In this document: positions 1 through 7,991 of the stretch, one piece after another
How positions within the stretch are numbered: position 1 is the stretch's first letter
How the letters are laid out: each line of letters starts with the position of its first letter
DNA from: VBAS01 sp964444975
GTDB lineage: Bacteria; Bacteroidota; Bacteroidia; Chitinophagales; Chitinophagaceae
DNA: 64,000 nucleotides
Direction: 5' to 3'
NCBI GenBank assembly: GCA_964444975.1
Contig: CAYUJD010000001.1
Location: 53,946-117,945 of the forward strand
Made by a program: the position numbers and the translations under genes
The notes under the pieces: model-generated
The model's database searches: none
The model's input: only the letters and a program-made list of their open reading frames with translations
What the model was told of the DNA's origin: nothing

Positions 1-643
1 CCGGCTGAATTTTTCCTGTAGATGTTTTAATAAAGTCAGCACCGGCATACATGGCAATATCACTTGCCCGCCGCACTTTGTCCATCGTTCCCAGTTCGCC
101 GGTTTCCAGTATCACCTTCAGTCTTGCTTCACCGCAGGCTTCTTTTATCGCCGCTATTTCATCAAACACAAAATTATATTCACCGGCATGAAATTTTCCG
201 CGGCTGATGACCATATCCACTTCATCGGCGCCTTCACTTACGGCATATTTTGTATCCCTGATTTTTACATCCCTTGCTGCTTGCCCGCTGGGAAAAGCTG
301 TGGCCACCGATGCTACTTTTATTCCTGAATTGCCCAACGCTTTTTTGGCCACTTTCACCATCGAAGGATAAACACAAACTGCTGCCACAGTGGGTAATCC
401 CGGCAGTGCATCATGCAGGTGCATGGCTTTGTAGCAGAGTTGTTTCACTTTTCCTTCCGTATCCTTGCCTTCAAGTGTAGTCAGGTCAATCATGTTCAGC
501 ACCAGCATCAGCCCGTTCAGCTTGGCTTCCTTTTTTATGCTGCGTTTGGTAAACCGGGATGCTCGTTCTTCCACACCTACCTGGTCGATGCGTGCCGATA
601 AACTGAAATCAGGAAGCGAAATCAATGAGGGGAGCCTTGCCAT
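1..643 (-). CDS. deoC: Deoxyribose-phosphate aldolase, C-terminus cut by window edge
   Basis: Catalyses reversible cleavage of 2-deoxyribose 5-phosphate to glyceraldehyde 3-phosphate and acetaldehyde in cytosolic deoxynucleoside catabolism. Translating the minus strand from the ATG at 643 gives 214 residues before the window ends. Recognisable family motifs are SVATAFPSG, GADEVDMVI, LKVILETGEL and, close to the edge, DFIKTSTGK, which holds the Schiff-base lysine. The N-terminal part (MARLPSLISLPDF) precedes the TIM barrel as in long Bacteroidota DeoC proteins. The last strands of the barrel lie outside the window. The gene is divergent from the amidohydrolase gene at 842, with 198 bp between them. 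The family call is firm; only the end is unseen. Confidence 0.93.
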   Translation of the reverse strand, partial: MARLPSLISLPDFSLSARIDQVGVEERASRFTKRSIKKEAKLNGLMLVLNMIDLTTLEGKDTEGKVKQLCYKAMHLHDALPGLPTVAAVCVYPSMVKVAKKALGNSGIKVASVATAFPSGQAARDVKIRDTKYAVSEGADEVDMVISRGKFHAGEYNFVFDEIAAIKEACGEARLKVILETGELGTMDKVRRASDIAMYAGADFIKTSTGKIQP

Positions 644-841
644 AAAAAAAATTGATGATGCTCAAAGGTAACCAAAGTTTACAGCCTTGCAAGGTGGAAA
701 ACGGGCATCACCGGCTGATAATTCAGCGGCTTTTGCCTCCTGTAAAGTAATCTGCCGGGTTTGAATCAATTTTTATAAATTCGGCGTCCTTTTCTGCAAG
801 TTCTGTTCAGAAAAATCATCTAACACGAAAAACTAATCGCA

Positions 842-3800
842 ATGAGAAAATCTCATCACTTATTTCGTTTGGTTTTCGCACTGGCATACTCATCCTGTAC
901 CATTGGCGTCACCGCACAGGTTACTTTTCCTGAAAACGGTACCGCCGATCCCCGGCATGTGTCTTATGCCTTCACGAACGCCACTATTGTAAAAGATGCG
1001 GTCACTACACTTACCAATGCTACACTGGTAATTAAAGACGGTAAAATTATTTCAGCCGGCACGGGAATAAAAGTACCGGCAGGTGCTGTGGAGATTGACT
1101 GCAAGGGTAAATACATTTACCCGTCGTTTATTGATATTTACGCAGATTACGGCACCACCGTTGCCACAACACAGACCGCCGGCGGAGGTGGTGGGTTTTT
1201 TGGGCAACAGCAATTTGTATCCAATACCAAAGGGGCTTACGGCTGGAACCAGGCTATCAAAAGTGAAGTGGATGCTTTTAAAGTTTTTGTAGTGGACGAT
1301 GCCAAAGCAAAGCCGCTGCGTGAAGCCGGGTTTGGCACGGTGCTCAGTCATGTGCGGGATGGCATTGCCCGTGGCTCGGGTACGATTGCTACCCTTGCCA
1401 ACCAGAAAGAAAATCTTGTGGTGCTGAAAGAAAAAGCTTCAGCGCATTATTCTTTTAATAAAGGTACTTCTACGCAAAGCTACCCCAGCTCGATGATGGG
1501 AAGCATTGCGCTGCTGCGCCAGTCACACCTCGATGCCCAATGGTATAAACAGCGTCCGGCTGAGGAAGGTGTGAACATCAGCCTGGAGGCATGGAACAAT
1601 AACCAGGGCCTGCCCCAGGTTTTTGATGCCAGCGATAAGTGGAACTGCCTTCGTGCCGACCGCATCGGCGATGAATTCGGCGTGCAATACATTATTAAAG
1701 GTGGCGGCAACGAGTACCAGCGTATTAAAGAAATGAAAGCCACTAACGCCACTTTCATCGTATCGCTCAATTTTCCCCAGGCACAGGATGTGGAAGATCC
1801 CAACGATGCCCGGTTTGTTTCGCTGGACGATATGAAGCACTGGGAATTGGCGCCGGCCAATGCAGCCTGCTTTGAAAAAGCCGGAATTCCCTTCTGTCTT
1901 ACTACTTCCGATCTCAGAAATATAAGGGACTTCTGGAGCAACCTGCGCAAAGCAATGGAGTACGGGCTGAGTGAAAACAAAGCCTTCGACGCTCTGACTA
2001 AAACTCCCGCTACAGTACTTGGTATTTACGACAAAGTAGGCAGCCTTGATGAAGGTAAACAGGCCAACTTCCTTATCACCAATGGCCCACTCTTTAATGA
2101 AAAAACTGTAATTGTTCAGAACTGGATTCAGGGAGAAAAATATGCAGTGAAGGAAGAAGCATGGAAAGATATTGCCGGCATTTACAAATTGACGGTAAAT
2201 ACACCCGCCGGCACTGAAAATTATACACTCGACGTGAAAAGCAGCAGTTCGCTTACCATGGTAGGAAAAGATACCATGGATACAAGATTCAGCTTCGATG
2301 GCAAGCAGGTTAAACTAAGTTTTGCAACCAAAGCCCGTCGCCAACGTCCGCAATTTGGACAAGGCCAGGGTGGCGGTGGATTCAGTGGTGGACAAACACA
2401 GCAATTGCCTGCCACGGCAACACGCCTCTCAGGTTTTATGACAGGAACAGAGTGGAACGGCACCGGTACCGATTCGCTGGGCAATTCACTTACATGGACT
2501 GCGGTGTATGAAAAACCTACCGAAGTAAAACCCGACAGCGTTCGGAAAAAAGAAGCTCCGGTGATTGGTAAAGTGGTTTATCCTTTCGAGCCCTATGGCT
2601 GGGAAGAAGACCAGCAACCTAAACAGGAAACCATCCTGATAAAAAACGCTACTATCTGGACGAATGAAAAAGAAGGTGTACTTCAGAATACAGATATACT
2701 GCTGAAGAACGGAAAGATTGCCGCCATCGGCAAAAACCTGTCTGATGCCTCAGCAAAAGTGATTGACGGCACCGGCAAGCATGTTTCTCCCGGTATTATT
2801 GATGAACACTCACACATTGCCGCAGCCTCCATCAACGAAGGTGCCCAGGTAGTAACTTCAGAAGTCCGGATTACCGATAATTTAAATCCTGACGATATCA
2901 ATATTTACCGCCAGCTCAGCGGCGGCGTCACTTCTTCACACATTCTGCATGGCTCGGCCAATGTTATCGGCGGACAGACACAACTGATAAAACTGCGCTG
3001 GGGCGCCAACGACGATGAACTGAAATTTAAAAACTGGGATGGCTTCATCAAGTTTGCTTTGGGCGAAAATGTAAAACGTTCGGCTGCCACCCAGGGAAAT
3101 TCAAGATATCCTGATACCCGCATGGGCGTGGAGCAGATACTCATTGATGCATTTACCCGTGCAAAAGATTACAAGAAAGCATGGGATGAATACAATGCCG
3201 AAAAAGAAAAACTGGTAAAGGCTAAAAAACCTTTGACAAGCCTTGTGATGCCCCGGCGTGATTTGGAGCTGGATGCTTTGGTTGAAATACTTGAAAACAA
3301 GCGTTTCATCACCTGCCACTCTTATGTGCAAAGCGAAATCACCGGGTTGATTGATTTGGCCGATAAGGCAGGATTTAAAGTAAATACTTTCACACACATA
3401 CTGGAAGGCTATAAAGTGGCCGATAAAATGCTGAAGCATGGCGCCAACGCTTCCACCTTTTCCGACTGGTGGGCTTATAAAATGGAAGTGGAAGATGCCA
3501 TTCCTTATAATGCAGCCATCATGCATAAAGTGGGGTTGAACGTGGCAATAAATTCCGATGATGCGGAAATGGCACGACGCCTGAACCAGGAAGCAGCCAA
3601 AACAATTAAATATGGCGACCTGACGGAGGAAGAAGCGCTGAAAATGGTGACGCTGAACCCTGCAAAGATGCTGCGTGTGGCTGACCGTGTGGGAAGCTTG
3701 AAGGCAGGGAAGGATGCCGATGTGGTGCTGTGGAGCGACAACCCGCTGAGCATTTATGCAAAATCACTTTACACCATCGTGGATGGTATCATTTATTTCG

Positions 3801-4000
3801 ACAGGAAAAAAGATGAAGACATGCAGAAATGGGTGGATGCTGAACGAGCCCGCCTGGTAAGAAAAATGAACAGTGAAAAAAGGAGCGGGGCGCCAACCAC
3901 GCCGGCCATACCGAGCTACCAGGTGATTCATACATGCAGCGAGCATGGCCACAGCCACGGGCTGCTTACCATTGATGTCGACGATCTCAATAACCAATAA
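842..4000 (+). CDS. Exported tandem amidohydrolase (imidazolonepropionase-like), 1052 aa
   Basis: Starts with a signal peptide (hydrophobic stretch to about residue 25, ending VTAQ). Two amidohydrolase-like modules follow. The first (about 45-430) has the entry and exit beta-sandwich strands, but where the metal-binding HxH should be it reads SFIDIYADYG (D98), so it appears catalytically degenerate. A linker of about 200 residues contains a Gly/Gln-rich stretch. The second module (about 600-1010) keeps the metal site: PGIIDEHSH with H656 and H658, TCHSY, FTHILEG and NSDDAEM, and ends with the typical VGSLKAGKDADVV strand. Family members hydrolyse cyclic amides, dipeptides or related C-N bonds; the substrate here is unknown. 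The next gene starts 11 bp downstream and is a paralogue, so the two are probably one operon and may form a complex. Confidence 0.88.
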   Translation: MRKSHHLFRLVFALAYSSCTIGVTAQVTFPENGTADPRHVSYAFTNATIVKDAVTTLTNATLVIKDGKIISAGTGIKVPAGAVEIDCKGKYIYPSFIDIYADYGTTVATTQTAGGGGGFFGQQQFVSNTKGAYGWNQAIKSEVDAFKVFVVDDAKAKPLREAGFGTVLSHVRDGIARGSGTIATLANQKENLVVLKEKASAHYSFNKGTSTQSYPSSMMGSIALLRQSHLDAQWYKQRPAEEGVNISLEAWNNNQGLPQVFDASDKWNCLRADRIGDEFGVQYIIKGGGNEYQRIKEMKATNATFIVSLNFPQAQDVEDPNDARFVSLDDMKHWELAPANAACFEKAGIPFCLTTSDLRNIRDFWSNLRKAMEYGLSENKAFDALTKTPATVLGIYDKVGSLDEGKQANFLITNGPLFNEKTVIVQNWIQGEKYAVKEEAWKDIAGIYKLTVNTPAGTENYTLDVKSSSSLTMVGKDTMDTRFSFDGKQVKLSFATKARRQRPQFGQGQGGGGFSGGQTQQLPATATRLSGFMTGTEWNGTGTDSLGNSLTWTAVYEKPTEVKPDSVRKKEAPVIGKVVYPFEPYGWEEDQQPKQETILIKNATIWTNEKEGVLQNTDILLKNGKIAAIGKNLSDASAKVIDGTGKHVSPGIIDEHSHIAAASINEGAQVVTSEVRITDNLNPDDINIYRQLSGGVTSSHILHGSANVIGGQTQLIKLRWGANDDELKFKNWDGFIKFALGENVKRSAATQGNSRYPDTRMGVEQILIDAFTRAKDYKKAWDEYNAEKEKLVKAKKPLTSLVMPRRDLELDALVEILENKRFITCHSYVQSEITGLIDLADKAGFKVNTFTHILEGYKVADKMLKHGANASTFSDWWAYKMEVEDAIPYNAAIMHKVGLNVAINSDDAEMARRLNQEAAKTIKYGDLTEEEALKMVTLNPAKMLRVADRVGSLKAGKDADVVLWSDNPLSIYAKSLYTIVDGIIYFDRKKDEDMQKWVDAERARLVRKMNSEKRSGAPTTPAIPSYQVIHTCSEHGHSHGLLTIDVDDLNNQ

Positions 4001-4011
4001 ATTAATCAGCA

Positions 4012-5343
4012 ATGAAAAAAATATTTATTACAATCGTATCAATTGGTTTCATGTTTTCAGCGGCAGCGCAGGAAACAGTATTACCAACCCCGCCGCAAAA
4101 GGGTTTGCTGTTTATTAAAAACGCCACTATTCACGTAGGCAATGGCACCGTGATTAATAACGGCACTATCCGGATTAAAGACGGTAAAATTGAAAATGTT
4201 GGCAAGGATATTTCTGTTCCGGGTGATGCAAAAGTGATTGATGCCAATGGAAAACACGTTTACCCGGGCATTATGCTGCCGGTGAGCAATCTTGGCCTGG
4301 TAGAAATTTCAGCCATTCGTGCCAGTACCGATGTGAGGGAGCTGGGCGATATGAATCCCAATGTAAGATCCATCGTGGCTTACAATACCGATTCAAAAGT
4401 GATAAACACACTTCGCTCTAATGGTATTCTGCTGGCCAATGTGGTGCCGCAGGGAAATTTTCTTGCCGGCACATCCTCTGTGGTACAGCTGGATGCATGG
4501 AACTACCAGGATGCAGCCTATAAGTCCGATGCAGGCATGCATTTATATATGCCATCACTGATGGCACGTCCCAGCTTTGGCGGATTCGGCGGCGGCCGTT
4601 TCGGCCCTCAACAATCATCAGGCAGCGACCCGGTAAAAGAAGGCCTGAACAAGATTGAAGAGCTGAAAGTCTTTTTCAAAGAAGCAAAAGCCTATTTTGC
4701 CGAAGGCACACATAAAGAAACCAACCTGAAATTTGAAGCTGCAAAGGGATTATTTGATAAAAGCATGAAACTGTACGTGCATGGAAATACGGTAAGACAA
4801 ATGTTGCTGGCGCTTGATTTTGTAAAAGAATTCAATTTTGATGTGGTAATTGTGGGTGGCAGCGACAGCTGGCAGATAGCAGAACTGCTGAAACAGCATA
4901 ACGTGTCAGTAATATTGCAACAACCGCACAGCCTGCCCACTACGGCCGATGATGATGTGGACCAGCCGTATAAAACAGCCGCCATACTGCAAAAGGCCGG
5001 TGTGCTTTTTTCCATATCAGATGATGATGCGCAAACCCGGGGTAAGAATATCCTTTTTAATGCAGGCACTGCTGCCACGTATGGTTTGTCGAAAGAAGAA
5101 GCCCTGCAGGCCATTACGCTGAATGCCGCAAAAATCATGGGTGTGGCCGATAAAACCGGAACTATCGAAGCGGGTAAAGATGCCAACATTGTAATCAGCG
5201 AAGGCGATATTCTTGATATGCGTACCAGCAAAGTGACCGAAGCCTTTATACAGGGCCGGCAGATTGATCTGACTGATAAACACAAACTGCTGAATGACCG
5301 GTTTAACAGGAAGTATAACCTGAAACCTTCGAAACCATTCTAA
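4012..5343 (+). CDS. Exported amidohydrolase-like protein with degenerate metal site, 443 aa
   Basis: Signal peptide of about 19 residues (ending SAAAQ), then one amidohydrolase fold. It has the N-terminal sandwich strands (FIKNATIHVGNGTVINNG), the loop KHVYPGIM and the C-terminal TGTIEAGKDANIVIS motif. At the position where active members have HxH the sequence reads GIMLPVSNLG, so the first two metal ligands are missing. The SDDDAQTRG segment resembles the last ligand region. A glycine/phenylalanine-rich loop (about 185-205) echoes a loop of the upstream paralogue. It lies 11 bp after that gene and is probably cotranscribed; it may be a non-catalytic partner. Family assignment is sure, enzymatic activity doubtful. 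Confidence 0.85.
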   Translation: MKKIFITIVSIGFMFSAAAQETVLPTPPQKGLLFIKNATIHVGNGTVINNGTIRIKDGKIENVGKDISVPGDAKVIDANGKHVYPGIMLPVSNLGLVEISAIRASTDVRELGDMNPNVRSIVAYNTDSKVINTLRSNGILLANVVPQGNFLAGTSSVVQLDAWNYQDAAYKSDAGMHLYMPSLMARPSFGGFGGGRFGPQQSSGSDPVKEGLNKIEELKVFFKEAKAYFAEGTHKETNLKFEAAKGLFDKSMKLYVHGNTVRQMLLALDFVKEFNFDVVIVGGSDSWQIAELLKQHNVSVILQQPHSLPTTADDDVDQPYKTAAILQKAGVLFSISDDDAQTRGKNILFNAGTAATYGLSKEEALQAITLNAAKIMGVADKTGTIEAGKDANIVISEGDILDMRTSKVTEAFIQGRQIDLTDKHKLLNDRFNRKYNLKPSKPF

Positions 5344-5490
5344 AAGTCATCTCAAAAGTATTTTCAGACCACAGCTTTCACAGGTTAAGCAAACAGATTG
5401 CACCGCTTTTATTCTAAAATCTGAGAAATCTGTGAAATAAAATCTGTGTAATCAGTGGTTAATTGGGGTTAAAGTGACTTTTGAGATAGC
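5344..5490. repeat. Small intergenic inverted-repeat element
   Basis: The 11-bp arms ATCTCAAAAGT (5349-5359) and ACTTTTGAGAT (5477-5487) are perfect inverted repeats about 118 bp apart, and the flanks also partly match. The interior holds three imperfect copies of AATCTGTG. The element starts just after the stop of the amidohydrolase gene. It has no ORF and looks like a miniature or REP-type element; whether it is dispersed in the genome cannot be seen here. Confidence 0.45.
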
Positions 5491-5517
5491 TTGTAATAAA
5501 AACTTCGCTATTGATGT

Positions 5518-5541
5518 AACCGGGTACAGCCATACCCGGTT
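5518..5541. terminator. Hairpin, probable bidirectional terminator between convergent genes
   Basis: AACCGGGTA (5518-5526), a 6-nt loop, and TACCCGGTT (5533-5541) form a perfect 9-bp stem. An AT-rich tail follows on the plus strand. It sits between the convergent amidohydrolase and K+ channel genes, where a shared terminator is expected. Confidence 0.6.
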
Positions 5542-5560
5542 ATTTATTTAGTTGACATAA

Positions 5561-6403
5561 CTAATGCTCATTATGGCTAAAATGACCATCGAGGGGTTTA
5601 CCACAATGTGGGCAGTTGTGGCCTTTACTTTTCCTGGTAAACTTGATTTCTTCAAGAAAACCGGCGGTAATGATACCGGCAGGTAAGGCAAAAAAAGCAA
5701 CCCCGGTAAGCATGATGACGCTGGTAAAAATTTTTCCCACGATAGTCAAAGGCACCATATCGCCATAGCCGGTAGTGGTAAGGGTGACCACAGCCCACCA
5801 GAGCGTGGCGGGTATGCTGGTAAATTTTTCCTTGTTTTCAGGGTGCAGGTGCTCGGCAAAATACAAAATACAGGAGGCGATAACGATGAGAAAGATAGTA
5901 AGCACAAAGCTCAGGATGAGTTCATTTGCTCTTGATTTGAAAACATTAAAAATCATCTGTGCCGACCGGGTGTATGCAGTTAATCTGAACAGCCTGAAAA
6001 AACGCAGAAGCCGCAGGATACGCAGGGTTCTGAGGTCAAGCCCCGAAAAGACATGAATATAAAAAGGAAGAAATGCAAGCAGGTCAATAATGGCACCCCA
6101 GGTAAACATATAACGGAGGCGACCCTTAATGCTGTGCCTGTATTTTGGATCATGGGTGCAGCTCCAGACCCGCAAAACATATTCGATAGTAAAAATGTAA
6201 ACGGAAATACGGTCAAACCAGGTAAAGAATATTTCATATTTATTATGTAAATCTTCAATGGTTTCCAGCATCACGGCAATCACATTCAGCGAAATAAGTG
6301 TGATGATAAAAATATTGATAATCTTGTCAGCTTTCGATTCACCCAGTTCGGGATGCAGCAGAATATGAATTTTGTGCCTGGTGGAATGGTACTTGGGGTG
6401 CAT
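5561..6403 (-). CDS. Voltage-gated potassium channel family protein, 280 aa
   Basis: Six-transmembrane K+ channel subunit of the inner membrane. S1 is around residues 28-48, S2-S3 around 62-118, and S4 contains regularly spaced arginines (RTLRILRLLRFFRLFRL, 125-141). The pore helix is followed by the selectivity filter TTTGYGD (209-215) and S6 (about 222-250). The short cytosolic tail holds a CPHCGKPLDGHFSH sequence, a possible single zinc knuckle, in place of a large RCK or cyclic-nucleotide domain. Four subunits would form the channel. The gene is downstream of YitT and CHY zinc-finger genes on the same strand (62-bp and 69-bp gaps), so a small operon is likely. It ends in TAG, which shows that TAG is a normal stop in this genome. 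Confidence 0.9.
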   Translation of the reverse strand: MHPKYHSTRHKIHILLHPELGESKADKIINIFIITLISLNVIAVMLETIEDLHNKYEIFFTWFDRISVYIFTIEYVLRVWSCTHDPKYRHSIKGRLRYMFTWGAIIDLLAFLPFYIHVFSGLDLRTLRILRLLRFFRLFRLTAYTRSAQMIFNVFKSRANELILSFVLTIFLIVIASCILYFAEHLHPENKEKFTSIPATLWWAVVTLTTTGYGDMVPLTIVGKIFTSVIMLTGVAFFALPAGIITAGFLEEIKFTRKSKGHNCPHCGKPLDGHFSHNEH

Positions 6404-6465
6404 AAGCAGGTTTTGATGCAGCTAAAGATAAAAAAAGAAACGGCAACCGGTCAGGATGAACCGTG

Positions 6466-7443
6466 TCAGTGTTTCAGTCTTCTTTTTTTAATCATGCCGC
6501 CCTTGATGTCTTTGATGGAGGTCATGATGACAAAAGCGTTGGTGTCAATTTTCTGAATTTCATTGTTCAGCTTGCTCACTTCCAGGCGGGTGATGACGGT
6601 ATAGATGATATTTTTTTCATCCGATTGTCCCTGTTTGCCAAAACCACCTTTGCCCTTAAAGAGTGTGACGCCGCGGCCCAGCTTGTTTACAATCATGTCT
6701 TTTATTTCTTCGTTGTGCGATGATATAATGGTAACGCCGGTGTATTCTTCGATACCTTCTATTACAAAGTCAACCGTTTTGGATGCGGCCAGGTAAGTAA
6801 TCATGGCATACAGGGCAATATCAATATTCAGGTAATAGGCGGCCACCAGGAAAATGATAATATTGATACTGGTTATTACGTCGCCGACCGTCATACTCAG
6901 TTTGCGGCTCAGAAAAAGTGCCAGTACTTCCGTGCCATCAATCACGGAACCTCCGCGGATGGTAAACCCGATGCCGGCGCCAAGAAAAAAGCCGCCAAAG
7001 ATGGCCACCAGCAATTTATCGTCGGTGACTTGCGGAAAATCTATAAAACCTGTAACCAGCGCCAAACCCGCAATGGAACAGGCGGCTTTTATTGCAAATG
7101 GTTTGCTGATCATTCGTAAACCCAGCAGCAGAAACGGAATGTTGATGACCAACAGCAATAAGGGAAATTTTGCCACAGTAAGCTGGCTGATGAGCAAGGC
7201 AATGCCCGTGGCGCCGCCGTCAATGAACTGGCTGGGAATTAAAAAACCCTTTAGCCCAAAAGCCGCTGAAAAAATACCGAGGGTAATAAGAAGCAGATCA
7301 CGGACAACATTTACAACAGTAATTTTCAATTCACGATAAGCCTTGGCAAAAGTATAGGCAGAATAGTCCGGGCTCTGAGCCGGGAGATTTTTCTTATGAC
7401 GAAGAACAGTTTCGATAATTATTTTCTGCCAGAGCGGATTCAT
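6466..7443 (-). CDS. YitT family membrane protein (DUF161/DUF2179), 325 aa
   Basis: Polytopic inner-membrane protein of unknown function. After a cytosolic N-terminus of about 45 residues there are about six hydrophobic segments (first VVRDLLLITLGIFSAAFGLKG). The family signature IPSQFIDGGATGIALL appears near residues 70-85 and a second repeat-like IRGGSVIDGTEVLALFLS near 165. The C-terminal soluble DUF2179 domain (about 235-315) contains HNEEIKDMIVNKLGRGVT and YTVITRLEVSKL. The length is normal for the family. It lies between the CHY zinc-finger protein and the K+ channel on the same strand, which hints at a membrane-transport context but does not define a role. Confidence 0.88.
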   Translation of the reverse strand: MNPLWQKIIIETVLRHKKNLPAQSPDYSAYTFAKAYRELKITVVNVVRDLLLITLGIFSAAFGLKGFLIPSQFIDGGATGIALLISQLTVAKFPLLLLVINIPFLLLGLRMISKPFAIKAACSIAGLALVTGFIDFPQVTDDKLLVAIFGGFFLGAGIGFTIRGGSVIDGTEVLALFLSRKLSMTVGDVITSINIIIFLVAAYYLNIDIALYAMITYLAASKTVDFVIEGIEEYTGVTIISSHNEEIKDMIVNKLGRGVTLFKGKGGFGKQGQSDEKNIIYTVITRLEVSKLNNEIQKIDTNAFVIMTSIKDIKGGMIKKRRLKH

Positions 7444-7512
7444 GCTCCATAAACTTTGTGCGTTGTGCTGTTCAAATTTAAGTATTATACAGCAGTAAAA
7501 GGGAGTTCTGCT

Positions 7513-7845
7513 TTAAATTTCGAAATACAGGTGATAATGCCTGCTGCACCCGGGGTTAAAAGCTGCATTACAGCGGGGGCATTGGTTGTTGCTGCATACA
7601 TATTCGCGGATGGTCATTTCATGACCGCAAACACCGCACAGTATGGCTTTTTCATCCCATTCTTCTTTTGTCCATACTGCAGCGGCATGGCCGGCTTCTT
7701 CTTCATGGCATTGAAAGCAGGGATAATACTCTCCGCAGCATTTGAATTTAATGGCAATCACATCGGCCGGGGAGTGATAATGCACACAGCGTGTTTGTTC
7801 ATCTGCCAGCTTGCCCTTTAAGGCCGGTCGGTTTATTTTGTTCAT
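7513..7845 (-). CDS. CHY zinc-finger protein, 110 aa
   Basis: Small cytosolic protein with the cysteine/histidine spacing of the CHY zinc finger: RCVHYHSPADVIAIKF, then CCGEYYPCFQCHEE, LCGVCGHEM, CSNNQCPRCNAAFNPGC and HYHLYFE at the C-terminus. It probably binds two or three zinc ions. Characterised relatives include the mitochondrial import factor Hot13; bacterial members have no established function. It is the first gene of a same-strand group with YitT and the K+ channel. Confidence 0.85.
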   Translation of the reverse strand: MNKINRPALKGKLADEQTRCVHYHSPADVIAIKFKCCGEYYPCFQCHEEEAGHAAAVWTKEEWDEKAILCGVCGHEMTIREYVCSNNQCPRCNAAFNPGCSRHYHLYFEI

Positions 7846-7991
7846 ATCAGGACAAAAATAAAATGAATGCCAATGAAATTATTACCTGGATTTACAGCCA
7901 GGGTTGCCGGCATTTAGCAGCCTTTTATCACGGGACCTGGTTATTTATCATTAATCAGATTTTTTTTCCGCCGTTTGGCTTAACTTGAACC

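Noticed and set aside
274..671. Plus-strand open frames over the deoC region
   Set aside because: They are shadows of the minus-strand deoC frame, whose protein is clearly recognisable.
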